64,000 nucleotides of DNA, taken from assembly GCA_963682175.1 (NCBI GenBank), contig OY821787.1, positions 17,090,501 through 17,154,500 of the forward strand, read 5' to 3'. Shown one piece after another: positions 1 through 11,900 of the stretch. Each line of letters begins with the position of its first letter. Positions within the stretch are counted from its first letter, which is position 1. The notes under the pieces were generated by a model, which worked only from the letters and a program-made list of their open reading frames with translations, had not been told where the DNA came from and ran no database searches. Both the position numbers and the translations under genes were made by a program. Origin of the DNA: Triglochin maritima (lineage: Eukaryota; Streptophyta; Magnoliopsida; Alismatales; Juncaginaceae).

Positions 1-10
1 AAATCATGTC

Positions 11-382
11 ATGCTTGCTCAAGTTGATGATGAGCATAACGAGGAATACGAAGAGAACAATGAAAATGAAGAGCAAGAGGTGGAGGTGGCAGATTCCACC
101 GAGCATGAAGTTGTATCATCCGATAATGAAGAGACGAGACCGAGGAAGAAAAGGAGTCTTCGTGATCTATACGAGGGAACCAGTGAGCTACACTTGGTTT
201 GCCTCTCCGCTCAAGGCGAGAGCATCCCGTTCGAAGAATCGGTGGTGGCAAAAGCAAGAAGACGAGCCATGATGAATGATGAGATGGAGTCGATAGAAAA
301 GAATGAGACTTGGGAGCTAGCTTCACTTCCAAAACATAACAAAGGAATTGGTGTCAGGTGGGTATATGAGAAGAAGACAACA
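11..382 (+). pseudogene. Ty1/Copia polyprotein remnant, linker and RT N-terminus
   Basis: The reading frame has an acidic low-complexity linker followed by MNDEMESIEKNETWELA and GVRWVYEKK, the start of the Copia reverse transcriptase domain. In the family this enzyme copies element RNA into DNA inside virus-like particles. The upstream gag, protease and integrase lie outside the window. The frame is cut at 382 by a solo LTR and resumes in phase at 1804 after a 5-bp duplication, so the break is an insertion rather than decay. The piece is non-functional. Confidence 0.85.
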
Positions 383-1798
383 TGATTGGCATCATTTCAT
401 GCTCATATTTGTATCTTATATCCATTATCTTTCATCTAAGCAATGCTATGTGACGAGTTTTATGTTTGAATTTCAGAAATAAAGAGGTTTGAAGAGAAGA
501 GCCATGAAAGGACCCAAAAGCAGGAAAAAGGACTTAATTGTGAGACCTGAGGACCAAGATGCAAGGGAGAAGGACCTGAACGTAAGACAGAATGACCTAA
601 GAGCAAAACAGGAAACTCCACACCTTCATGGGGAGTATTTTGTCAATTCGATTCGGGTCGGAGCTCCAACAAACCAAGTAGATGCATCCAAGACCAACAA
701 ATCCATCAAGCAAATCCCACAACCAAAAGCAACGCGATCTGAAGTTTATAGACCGCCAATTAACGGTCTTGGACCGCTAATTGGCGGTCCATATGACCCC
801 AGATCCTCTAAGCTTTCTCCTGGACTTGTATTATCATGTGTTTAGGCTAGTTTTGGTATTGGTTTAGTCCCACATCGGGGGATTGTCCCGGATTAGCTTT
901 TTCCATGCTTATAAATAGAACTCTTCACCTTCCATTGTAATTACCCATTGCTTGGTGGCATTCTCTCTACTAAGGAGTGAGCCTTGAAGCAAAAACTCAA
1001 GGTGGAGAAGAATGCTACCTTCAATGTGAGTCATTTGTTAATAAAATAATTCTTCTAGTTTCTTTTAATCTTGTCTTTTAATTTGTGCATGTTTGTTTAG
1101 TCTTTCACTTCCTTTTAAGCTTCTTTAATACCTCTTGCTATCTTAGTTAACTTTCATTTCAGTATTGAGCTTTCTTTTGTTAATATAGTTAGTGTAATGA
1201 GTAGTGAGTAGTTCCATCCCCTTTGGGGGTGGAGTAGATGTATGTACATGTTATGTAGGTGATATGAATGCTTAATATGAATGTTTTGTGAAGAATATTA
1301 GTATGCTTGCTTGAATTATTAAGAACCTTACTTGATGGTTTCTGCCGTAGCTTAGGTACACTCCATGCTTGTCTAAGTGTCTTAATAACAACCTTGCATT
1401 GCTCATATTAATCACCTAGGTTAGTGTTGTAATGATAGGTCTTGCCATAGTTAGGTACTTCTTATGCATTAACAACACTAACTACTTGAGCTTCTTGTAT
1501 GCATTTCATATCACACTTATTTCATGTGCACGCACACACACTCCACCCCTTAGGGGTTTTCATTCCTGTTATTTTATCTTTTACATTAGTTGATTAGCTT
1601 AGTTGTTTAGTTCATTTTAGCTTGTTTGTTTACTAGTTTAGCATTGTAGTATAGTTTAGTGTAATACACCTATCTCTCCTTCTTTTACCTCTCGCCTTCG
1701 AACAAACCAAGCGTCGACACACCTCCCAGTGGACGACCCGTATTTGCCACGGCTTCAACGCGGCCGTGCACTTGCGGTTAATATAAAACGATCAATCA
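383..1798 (+). mobile_element. Athila-type solo LTR, 1,416 bp, inserted in Copia RT
   Basis: It begins TGATTGGCATC and ends ATCAATCA (TG...CA). It is flanked by a perfect 5-bp duplication CAACA at 378-382 and 1799-1803. It is collinear with the LTRs at 57622-59035 and 60858-62050, which are followed by a tRNA-Asp primer site; that assigns the family to Athila. It has a TATAAATA box at 910-917, a palindrome pair around 751-790 built on GACCGCCAATT and TTGGCGGTCC, and two stem-loops at 1213-1233 and 1541-1560. No internal region is present, so it is the product of LTR-LTR recombination. Confidence 0.93.
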
Positions 1799-1803
1799 CA
1801 ACA

Positions 1804-2058
1804 CCACAAGGAGAGGTCGAGCGATGCATGGCACGCGTTGTAGCAAAGGGATACAAGCCAAGGGCTGGTATCTACTATGAAGATGTATTCACACCGGTGG
1901 CATGCATGGAGACAATCCCTCTTTGTGTAGCTTATGAACAAGTGAGGTTCACATGGTGTCTTTTAGCTCAAACAAAAACATTGTCAATAAGGTTGCAGGA
2001 AAGGATGTGCAACCTACTTGGGATGGTGGATAGAAGAGGATTAAGTTCAAGGAGGAGT
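1804..2058 (+). pseudogene. Ty1/Copia RT remnant, continuation after solo LTR
   Basis: The frame resumes with GEVERCMARVVAKGYKP and YYEDVFTPVACMETI, the canonical Copia RT segment that follows WVYEKK. After METI the similarity stops. The sequence passes through a short unrecognised stretch into the 3' end of the element, so the rest of RT and RNase H are deleted. The purine-rich tract AAGGAGGAGTA at 2049-2059 looks like the polypurine tract that primes plus-strand DNA synthesis. Confidence 0.8.
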
Positions 2059-2060
2059 AT

Positions 2061-2720
2061 TGAGAATTGAACTTAATCCTAGGTGACATCCTAGTCACTT
2101 GCCACATCACCTATGGAGGGTGAGTCATCTAGGAGTTGATGACTCAACAAGAAGGAAGGCAAAAGGTTGTAGGAAAGGAAGAGACAAGGGACTCTTCATT
2201 TTTTCTAAGATTTTCGTCCTATTTTATGATGCAATTTAAGTAGAGGTTGTAATGATCTTGAATGATCATCTTTATATAGTTTATGTTATGTTTGTGTTAT
2301 AGGGTAAGTTGAAGAGTCTTTGTAAGTGCCTATATAAGCACAAGAGTTCTCCATTTGTAATACAAGCCAAAACAAGTCAAGTCAAGTGAGAAAGAAGAAA
2401 GAAAAGATGAGTTTGGTGCAAATCTCGTTTTTGCTTATGAGTGTTAAGTAGTAGTGAGTTCTCTTCTTTCATTCGTGTCCACCAATTGAGTAGATCAAAG
2501 TATGGATCTAGTGATGGCAATAGAAGGCCCTCAGCATGGAGAACAAGGCGAGCCAAAGTAGCCCACCAGGCGCAACTTCTGAACCGCCAATTGGCGGTTT
2601 GGGACCGCTGGTTGGCGGCCCATGTGTGTCTGGTGGAGGGTGGCTTTCTGGGGTGGCTTGGTGTGGTGCTCCCCATCTTTCTCCCGCATCTAACATCATC
2701 ACGTTCACACAGAACATACA
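2061..2720 (+). mobile_element. 3' LTR of the left Copia element
   Basis: It starts TGAGAATTGAACTTAATCC directly after the polypurine tract. It contains a promoter-like CTATATAAGC near 2330 and then a CA-rich transcribed region. The right end is my estimate (CA at 2719-2720); with no second LTR copy in the window it cannot be fixed. Near 2580 it carries AACCGCCAATTGGCGGTTT, the same kind of palindrome as in the Athila LTRs although this is a Copia element. Confidence 0.6.
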
Positions 2721-3245
2721 ACTTCTAAGTTGATATTGAACACATCAAACTTGTTAGTGCAAGCTCTTTTGGTTTTTATAATGATAACATAATATTTCTG
2801 ACGTAGTTGTTATGTGTTTCAAGACTTAAGTACAAAATGTTGAACCAAAAGTCCATGGTCTTTATTAGAAAATGCAGATTTAAATTTAACCCAAAAGAGC
2901 AAGTCATGAATGGAAGCAAATCACAAGGACATCAACATTTCAATAGATTTAATTACATATACCTTTGTAATTTGCACTTTCTCTGTGGGGTAGATAAGGA
3001 TTAGACACTAGTATCATTTTGTAAGACAAGCTCCAAGATTAATGCATGTTTTGGAAACGAATTGATTTTTATTTTTATTTTGAAACATGCATATTTTGGT
3101 GTCATATGATCCGTACTCATGTTCGTTATTTGGACGTCCAATTGTTGATTTTGGCATGATTATATTACTGATGATTAGGTATTGGTACTTGCAAGTTGTC
3201 AAGCTCACAATTAGTTGAGTATTTTATTCAAATTATATACTAGTC
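2721..3245. other. Unassigned AT-rich stretch, possible LTR debris
   Basis: No coding signal is seen. The first 200 bases (TTAGTGCAAGCTCTTTTGG, with TAATGATAACA) resemble the start of SIRE-type Copia LTRs, but no boundaries or target duplication can be found. Confidence 0.3.
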
Positions 3246-3650
3246 CTACGAGGTAGGAGGGCAAATGGATACGGTTTATTCGTTTCGTATCTATACTTGT
3301 GTTCGACTTTTTGAGGATATAGATATCAAAATTTCATATCTGATGGATACGGATATTAGTTTTTCAATTTCTAGGATACAGATAGAGATATCGAGTTCAA
3401 AATATAATCGGATATGGATACACATATAGACATCCACTGGGGTTGAATAAGCTTCAATATATATTTGATACAAAACCTTATTACTAAATGAAAAATTAAC
3501 TTTCTATGTCTCAAGTGACCCAACCTCTGGAAAAAAACCTCCATTTGACATCCTCTAAAAAATATGCTTTTCTTTCCACTTCTTCCCAAAATATTTTTTC
3601 CACTTCTCGAAATTTGTTATAGAGTTCATAAGTGTTTCCAACCCTCTATA

Positions 3651-4330
3651 CGATGAGCTCAATATAAACTCGATAGTGGCTCGATAATTTAGTCGACCCA
3701 CAACAGCACGATTACTGAGAACATTTTCGACGGTTTGGTTTTCTTCCCTCCAAACATCACGTCAGTAATTAAGAGATAAGCGTGAAAACTGCACAATGGC
3801 GGTACGATGTGACCTCGCTATGATGAAGCAAGAGAGTCATCTTTGTTTGGATCGATGAGCTCGATATGCACTTGATAGTTTACTCGACAAACGACATGAT
3901 TATTGATGATATTTTTGTCGTTTCACTTACCTTATCAACAAACGTCAACTCAGCAATTAAGAGGGAAGCGTGAAAATTGTACCAATGTGTGTTTCGAGGA
4001 GACGCTATGCTGGGATCGATGAACTTGATACGTACTCGATAGGTTATGCGATTGTCAATGGCACGTGTTTTAGGGTGTTTTCGACGGTCGAGTTTCCTTC
4101 TGCTGAAACGTCTCATTAGTTATGAGCAAAGTTTGAAAAACCATACCAGTAGGAGGCTCGATATGCACACGATATGATGAAGAAAGAGAGTTCTCTATGT
4201 TGGGATCGATGAGCTCGATATAAGCTTGATATTCTCTCAACCTTCTCTCAACCATATGAGCACGAGTGAAATGGTGCGGTATTTGAGGGCATTTTTTACG
4301 GTTTGACCTTCTCTCCAAAGGTCGCGTATG
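3651..4330. repeat. Four degenerate tandem units of about 165-200 bp
   Basis: Each unit opens with (T)CGATGAGCTCGATAT-like sequence, at about 3651, 3852, 4016 and 4205. It then runs through a TTTTCGACGGTT core and an AAGAGAGAAGCGTGAAAA-like segment. Units are diverged, with small indels. The array lies in the left arm of the hAT-like element and is rich in TCGA words. Confidence 0.65.
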
Positions 4331-4432
4331 TTATCAGGATTGTATAAAACGTCATTCCCTTCTTTTAACCTTACACCATTACACTTCTCTTGCCAACGCC
4401 CTATTCTCTCAACCACATTTCAGTCCAAGAAT

Positions 4433-5003
4433 GATGCGCAATGACGACATCGTTGAGGTCTCACCCATCAACGACATCCTCTGCTTCTGCAATTACCCTG
4501 CACGACAGGTGTGTGTCTGGTCCTCAACGAGAGTGTTGCAACAGACATGGTGTTACGGGGCCCCACGGCGCTAGATATGCACGTTTTACGTGCATGACGT
4601 CGTGTCTCCAGTTCGACCGCCCCTGGAACCACTGGAGGTCAAGCAGACCCTCATGGAACTCCACTGCACGATAGCCAACGTGGAGTGTCGTTTGGCCGTC
4701 ATACAATACACGGTGGTAGACCTCCTCATTAACAGTGGTAGGTTTTAATCGTTTATTTTTTTGCAGTTACCTGTGGTTTTAAGTTAATGTCTACTGATAT
4801 TTTATTATTTGGTTTGCGTAGTTTCCACCCCGAGGACACCAACCCCAAGACCCCCTTTCCTTGAGCACACATGCCCCAACTGCGGGGTGACTTGCCTCGA
4901 CGAGACACTCATCCTTGACCACACGCCCTCCCCACTGCCTGAAGTGCCTCCTGGCTTCAAAGAAAACACTGAGTGGACTAGGAAGAGGGCAATGCTATTT
5001 TAG
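4433..5003 (+). pseudogene. Gene-like fragments, possible GRF-type zinc finger
   Basis: From ATG 4433 one frame reads NDILCFCNYPARQVCVWSS and then meets a TAG. A later in-frame stretch, LEPLEVKQTLMELHCTIANV, has a coiled-coil look. A second block from about 4822 to a stop at 5001-5003 contains EHTCPNCGVTCLDET and PEVPPGFKENTEW. Between the blocks are AG at about 4735 and a T-rich stretch ending GTAG near 4821, which could be an intron. The Cys pattern and composition recall plant GRF zinc-finger proteins with a C-terminal coiled coil, but this is tentative. Base composition is far more GC-rich than the surroundings, as expected of captured host exons. Confidence 0.35.
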
Positions 5004-5199
5004 TTAATGTTTTATTCTATGATAGTTTTTGGTTTTCGTTGTGTATGTGTTAGTTTCCAACTTTCACAACCCTGTTTGTTTGTAAATATGTAGACAATAC
5101 ACAAGAAGTTATGTTGTTTACGTTGTTTTTGTTAATATTCGGATGTTATGAATGATGTGACTATTTCAATTTTCCTCAAGCAAATGGTGTAGTCGAAGA

Positions 5200-5816
5200 G
5201 GTAATAAAACAACCATCGACCAACGTCGAGCAACCGTCGTGCTCTATCAAAGTAGAAGGATAGGACTGACTTGAACGGGAGAAGTTGTTCGTTTGAAACT
5301 GCACAATGACAGAAACTTCGACTGTTCGTTTGAAAGATTCAACTAAATGATAGTTCGTTTAGGTCATAGACCATCAAGTTATTATCGAACTAATTTTTTG
5401 TTGAACCATAAATCCTAAAAAGATTCAACTAAATGATTGTTCGTTCAAGTCGTAGACCATCGAGTTATTATCAAACTACTGTCGAGGAGATAAACTTTAG
5501 ACTATTCGTTTGAAAAAATTCAAATAAATGATTGCTCGTTTAAGTTATAGACCATCAAGTTATTATCGAGTTATTATCGAATTACTATCGAGGTACTAGG
5601 AGGGAACAAGGAGAGAAACTTCAGATCGTTTGAAAAAATTCAAATAAATGATTGTTCGTTTAAGTCATAGACCATCGAGTTTTTATCGAACTACTATCGA
5701 GGTACAAGGAGAGAACAATGAGAGAAACTTCACATTGTTTGTTTGAAAGATTCAACTAATTGATTGTTCGTTTAAGTAATAGACCATCGAGCTAAGAACG
5801 AGTTATTATTGAACTA
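5200..5816. repeat. Tandem repeat of about 110 bp, four to five units
   Basis: Units carry GATTCAACTAAATGATTGTTC, then GTTTAAGTCATAGACCATCGAG and TTATTATCGAACTA. They start near 5313, 5404, 5513, 5631 and 5745. Similar ATCGAG-rich sequence resumes at 7740-7900, so the array was interrupted by the LTR at 5822-7634. Confidence 0.7.
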
Positions 5817-5821
5817 TTACC

Positions 5822-7634
5822 TGTAGGATTTCATGCCCCTATGTATGTGTATATTTTAAAATTTTAATACATGCATACATGATCGATTTCCATATTTTCA
5901 ACAATTTTATGTACATCGATTTATATTTATTCTAATATCATATAATGAATATATGTTAAAAAAATATAAGAGGATCATACCCAAAGGTTCTCTAAAACCT
6001 TTATGAAGATCCAGAATTGCACCGCTCGTCGAATCGTCCGCCGATTCGCCTCCAAGTGTTCACCAAACTCTAAACAAGATTAGAGAGAAAGCAGCTAACC
6101 AATTCAATCTCTAAATCAAGTTTGAATCTAGATAATAACCTCTTTATACTCCCTGAGAATTTAATCTCTAAAAGATTGAAATAATTAAGAAATTTTCGGA
6201 TGGATTAATATGGTGGTTAGGGAGAGAGAAATTTTTGCATTAATTAAAACAAGAAGGGAGAGAAGACCTATTTATAGGGTCTCCCAACACTCACATCATG
6301 GGCTAACCACTAATGCATGATCTCTTGTTTTTCTCTCCCTAAAATCAATCACAATTTGACACATAATCATTCATATTTAACCATAATTAGAATAATTCCA
6401 ATACATGATTAATACTAATTCCTTATTAATTCGGGCAAAACCGTATTAACCGTTTTTTGTCTTTTACCAAATTTTGGATTTATATCCAACAAAATTTGAT
6501 TTTTGAGGTTTTTAGCAAATTCATATATCATGTAATATATTATCATATGTAATGTCAACCATTACACCTCATAATACATAGATCTCATATAAACTTATAA
6601 ATGATTCTAACTATGTCATTTTCATGACACATTGATTTTATCGATTCACCACATATGAATCGATATGAATCGATATTTTCATGTCACTATTTCACACGAA
6701 ATTCGATACGTCATATGAATATAAAATCAACCTTCTTGTTTTCCAGTTTTGTGGTGTGACCTATAGGAGGATCTAAGTCAATTGGTAATGATATTAAACA
6801 CTTAATATCATAAACTATAAGTTGTATCTAGCCACACATTATAGTTACCCAATTAACATAGATGTCTTTGTTCACTCGAACTAAACACGATCCATTTAGT
6901 GATGTAAGGACATCAGTTGTGTCCATCCCTTGCCTCATAATATTAAGAATATTATACAAAGTAGAAATGTGTCATCTTTGTATTTTATATTCATTTCTTG
7001 ATCTCTTAAGATAATTATAAATATGTAACTTAACATAAGTCACATTGTGCATATTATAATTTCGTTTTATCAATGGGCCCAGTAATATCATCACTCAAGT
7101 AAAGAGAGGCAATGATAATCATTTGACGAACTATCTTTTCCAGCATAAGTCATGTTTAACCAACTATTGTCTTTATCACTATCCTCATTGATAGTTTTTG
7201 ACAATAATCAAATTGAACATTCATTATGTGAAAATATATAAGTCTCATCTTTTTAGGATCCAAGACACAGTAAAACATTAATGACACAAAACACAATTCC
7301 ATAATGTTTTACTTACTAGGTCTATTCAATATATAAAAGTAATATTTTCCTCTTTTATATACTCGTGTCGACAAATATTTGTAGAGCTACAATAACCGAT
7401 GACCAACACGACAATCTTATCTCGGTAATTAATGTTTTATGTCAATTACCATGATTGTGAATAACTTTTGATTTATGTAAATCATTATCTTTTAGAGCTC
7501 TACAGTTAAGGACCAAGAGCATATTCCTTAACACTTCCAAAAGACCAATACAAAAATCAAGGAACCAAATATTTGCACATTCATTTCATAATAATTGACA
7601 TATAAAAGTAAACTTTTAGAACACATTCCCTTCA
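5822..7634 (-). mobile_element. Solo LTR, family 1 copy A (1,813 bp)
   Basis: On the + strand it begins TGTAGGATTTCATGCCCC and ends CATTCCCTTCA. The sense strand is minus, because a TATAAATA box (complement of 6269-6276) and downstream leader read that way. Flanks are ttacc (5817-5821) and ttact (7635-7639), a 5-bp duplication with one mismatch. It is collinear with copies B, C and D but lacks the GGTCGACC array found in them. It sits inside the 110-bp tandem array of the hAT-like element. The family is probably Copia by LTR layout, but no coding region links it. Confidence 0.8.
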
Positions 7635-7639
7635 TTACT

Positions 7640-8552
7640 CAAAAGGAAAGAATACCGAACGGTTTGCGTCTCTTCGCATAATAATAACCCATCCCTTGTG
7701 AAACGTCCCATCATGGGACGTTTCATTTCGACATGTGAACATTTATCATGTTGACCATCGAGCACAATCGAGCCCATATCGAGTTTCTATATAACACATA
7801 TTGAGTTCAACCGAACCATAGCCAAATACAACTATCGAGCATACACATCGACCTGCACTATCTATTGCGTACCGTCGAGTACCATCAAACCCGATCGATT
7901 TCTAAAACAATTTAAAATATCAAGACAGAGAAAGAGAAAATTTCAGACATAGGTTGTTCCTTGTTAGTGGTCCTACGATTTAGGCATGAGTATTTTGGAA
8001 TGAAGTAGAAGATAAACGTATTTTTCAAAAAATGTCAAAGTAGAAGTTTTTTTGAGAAGTTGAGTCATTATGGCATAAAAAGTCAAATTTTCTTTACTAA
8101 ATCACCAGGTAGTCTTTCATTTCCTCAAAAATTTTATGTTTTTCCCCTAGCATGAAAAACATATATACTTTAAAAGCTAAAATATTTCTAAGAAATAATT
8201 TTAAGCACAAAATCTAACATTTTTTTTTGTTACTTAATGCACGTAACTCCAACACAAGTTCTTCAAACGAATTTTCTTTGAGTTTCTCCATTATTGATAA
8301 ACTTAAGTTATTTTTAAAACATATGACATTTATTCAATTTTTTGATATGTTATAATTTCTCAAATGAATCAATATATTTATTCTATGAAATTATGTAGAT
8401 AGGGATATCTATTTTAATATCTGGTTTGAATCCATGTCCGTATCCATTTTGTGAGGACATGGATATTATTTTTATGTATTCGTGAGATCATTATCCGTAT
8501 CTAAATGAATAACGAAAATAGATATGGATACATCCGTACTGTTTGCATCCTA
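7640..8552. other. Right arm of the hAT-like element
   Basis: It has ATCGAG-rich repeat remnants (7740-7900), AT-rich non-coding DNA, then the inverted GGATACGGATA-type terminal arm (8390-8552). No gene is seen. Confidence 0.5.
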
Positions 8553-8780
8553 GTATTAGGAGTACTTAATTTGTTAATTGTCCTAGGGGTGCAACTGGAA
8601 GCGGGGATGTATCGTACTAATGCACCCGATCCGGAAGTTGCACAGGTAAGCACGTGACAGGTCCGGGGCGTTACAATTCTGATGCCACAACTACTGCATG
8701 TTACAATTTTGATTGCACAATTTAATTACATTAACAGAAATGTAAGATTGCGCTGCTGAAGTTCATAAAATATATTAATG

Positions 8781-8971
8781 TTAGAGTTTAGAAAATTTGG
8801 GCTCTCTCTTCTCGAAACTGGCTGAAACAGCTTCTTTAAGATCATCTGACATTAACACAGCAGAATTCCAAGTAGCAACATAATCCAGACCTTGCTCCAC
8901 AGTCATTGCCCTGCTTTTTTGCAGGACAGCTTTTGTGCCCATCACTGCGAGAGGTGATTTCTCAGCAATTG
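8781..8971 (-). CDS. DCI1: DCI1-type dienoyl-CoA isomerase, exon 2
   Basis: The minus strand encodes 62 residues plus stop: IAEKSPLAVMGTKAVLQKS, then TVEQGLDYVATWNSAVLMSD and a C-terminus ending PKFSKL. The tripeptide SKL is a type 1 peroxisomal targeting signal. The exon opens after an AG acceptor (complement of 8972-8973). It completes the codon left by exon 1 in phase (1 nt + 2 nt). The stop is TAA at the complement of 8781-8783. The segment is the C-terminal helix region of the crotonase fold, which packs subunits together. Confidence 0.92.
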
Positions 8972-11900
8972 CTTCAAAACGGTACAGATAAAAGCATTAG
9001 TAACCGGAATTTCTGATCAGCAACATAAATCTGGATGCATCTTCAGGGACAAACTTTTCGTGGTTTCCTTGATCAAACTAAATGTTGAAAAGTAATAGTT
9101 TGAATCACAAGATTTGAAATCTGACTCAAGCGAAGCATTCTAACAAACTAGGGAGGCAACATGAGAGAATGACACTGTAATGGAATACCTAAAGTAGACA
9201 TATTTATACGCATCTCGGAGTAAAATACCAAAATCTTACAAGAGTGACCAACTTAAACTGCTTATATAGTGGTAAGTGCTTATAGTTGGACATATACAGC
9301 AACTAGTGTTAACACCAAAGGATACACAATCACTAGCAGAGAGCCATACCCTTCCTATTGTAAATTTATTGGACAAAGAAATTAATTATGATTATATCAT
9401 AAATACTGAACACCAAAAGATACTTTTAAATTAGTAAAGAAAGAATCTAACAGATCATGCGACGAGAACTGTGACAGTAGAACTTTCATTGATAGCATAT
9501 AAGAAACTAGATACTCCAGGCAACAATCAAGGCACAAGTGCTCTATCCTAGAAAAAACACAAGGGTCACAGTAACCACAAGGCTTGGGAAATGTAGTACA
9601 AGAACAAAAGTTTCAATACTTCTCCATTACTAACATATAAAACAATTAATATCTTCAAATTTTATTCATGGTGAATGTCATAAGTAGTAACAAATTTTCC
9701 TTTATCAATTAGTCTCGGATAAACATTTTAGAACTTATTTATACATTCAAGATTCTAAGACACTTTATGATGCCAGGCAAGTGGGAACTAATTCACCAAA
9801 ATGAGGTTTCCACAAATCATGATATCAAAATTAAGTTTTGAGAATCATTTCCGGAAAAATAGTTAGAACAATATTACCACACTGAAGTATCTATGATTAT
9901 ATTGGAATAATGTTTCAGAGTTATTTTTAATTTTTGTGGTGCCATTAATTCCCAGATCCGCCAGGGAAATATGAGCAGAATGCTTATTGTGTTTGTTGGA
10001 TCAGCCAATTGTAACTACCTAAAATCTTTACCGAAATAAGATATGAAAAGGGAAAACCTTGCGCAAGAGGCTCCTCACTTTCCAATGGTTAGAGAACAGT
10101 ATATTCAGGGCGGATGCAGGAAATTTTGATAGTGGGGGGCCAATACATATTATAACTCAAAATTTTCTACTTTGGGAGCACATATATTGTACATAGTTAC
10201 AATAAGTTAAGTAGTCAAAGTCCAAATACATTTTCTAAAGGGCCAAAATGTTTGTTTACCTGTATTTTTTATTGAGTGAGACCCAAGTATAATAGTTTAT
10301 TTATAACAACCTCAAATTAAAAGCCTTTTCTTATACATCCCGACAAAATTTAAAATTAGGGGCCATGGCCCCCACAAGGTTCGTAGTTGGTCTTCCATGA
10401 TTCGTGGGTAGTGCAAGGTAATGGATAAGGGCCTTTAGACCCTCTAGGATTTGACCCCCTCGATATTTGATATATTTAGATTTTGACCATCCTAAATTGA
10501 ACGTACCTTTGGATTGTCTAGCCCTCTTTTGCTTTTCTTAAAGGAAAAGTAGTCTCCAACACTCCTTCCCACCCTCTTTCCCACGCAGGTGACGTGGAAG
10601 GTGAGTTGGATTCCACCTCACATCATTTCAAAATTTGAAATTGATAGTTAACATTAAAATATGAAAAAAATAAAGCTGACAATACATATGCAGAATGTAC
10701 ATATGTTGCATGCATCACACTTTCCTCTTTCTCCTCCAATTTCTTCTTCCATCTTCCTTCCAGCCCTAACCTTAAGATTTCTTCTTCCCTCTTTCTTCTT
10801 CCCATTCTGTTGCCGTCCTCGAGCTCCTCTCCGCCATCGACACCTCCTCGACCTCCTCTGCTTCCCTCATCGTCAAGGCTGTAAGATTCCTCTCCTGTCA
10901 CACTCCGATCCCTAAATCTTCGTAAAGGTGAAACCTTTACTAAGGTGAAACCTTTACTAGACCTTTTGCTTCAACCATTTATTGAACATTTTTCCTTTTT
11001 CGGTGATTTTGTGTAAGGATGAGGTGTGCAAAGAGCTTCTTATGCAAGTTTTGGTGTTTGTCGTGAGGTTGATTGTAGTGCCCGATGGGGACACACGAAT
11101 TGTGGAGTTCTTGAAGTCGCTCCTGATGTTTGTCGTGCTCAAAGTGCAGTACAGAGGTTGTACTACGTTTTTGCCAAGATGAGGCCGATGAATCGTCAAG
11201 GGGTATTTTTGTAGGTGTGTTGGGGTATTTTTTAATAAAGGTAAGGTTTTTTAGTTGTATGTTGTCTATGTTCATGTATTATTAGAGAAGATACAATGGA
11301 GACAAGGTTACTATTTTCTATTTTAGGTTATAGGGTATTCTCATTAAGGTGTCATATTTTTGTAGATTTTCACATTTAGTTGTGGGAGAACAAATTGTTT
11401 GTGGATATAAGTCCATTATTTTCTGAAAAATACAACTTTTTTATATGGGACATGTGGGTATTTTCAGTCACCAATGTATTCAATTAGTTAATAAAGTTCA
11501 TACATCATTGTTTGGAATTGTACGAAGAAAACTTCATTTTACAACCTCTCTTTCTTTGTCATGTCATAAGTTGTTGCGCATTAAGTATATTTTGTTGTAC
11601 TCTATTTTGTGTCCAACTGCAGCAAAGTTGTATTTTTTGGATTTTTCTCTCCATTTCATTAGTTAAGATTATGGTTGTTATGTTAGTTGTATTTGATGTA
11701 TAGTATGGAGTGATTAATATTACGGTTTTAATAACTTATGTGCTATATAGTTTGGATAAAAGTGTGAGTGAGGTTTTGTTGGATTTTTTTGTCCTGGTGG
11801 TTGGGATTGAAGTTGTAATAACAAAAGAAGCTACATGCTTCAATTACCTTGTAATAACATAAATTACCCCGTCGACCAATTAAATTTACCCCAAATATGT

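Larger units (their letters stand above)
3254..8552. mobile_element. hAT-like foldback element with a nested LTR
   Basis: The left end reads TAGGAGGGCAAATGGATACGG. The reverse complement of the right end reads TAGGATGCAAACAGTACGGA. Both ends continue for over 100 bp in imperfect inverted similarity built of GGATACGGATA-like words. TAGGG(G/A)TGCAAACGG termini are typical of plant hAT elements. The flanking 8-mers ctacgagg and gtattagg match at only 5 of 8 positions, so the target duplication is weak. No transposase is visible. The interior holds two tandem arrays, gene-like fragments and a solo LTR. Confidence 0.5.

Noticed and set aside
8586..8610. CCTAGGGGTGCAACTGGAAG as a second hAT terminal repeat
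   Set aside because: It resembles a hAT end, but no matching inverted end or duplication could be found nearby.
10957..11275. Overlapping short frames near 11 kb as a gene
   Set aside because: Frames exist on both strands, none is longer than 98 codons, and no motif or splice structure supports coding. They lie in the DCI1 intron.
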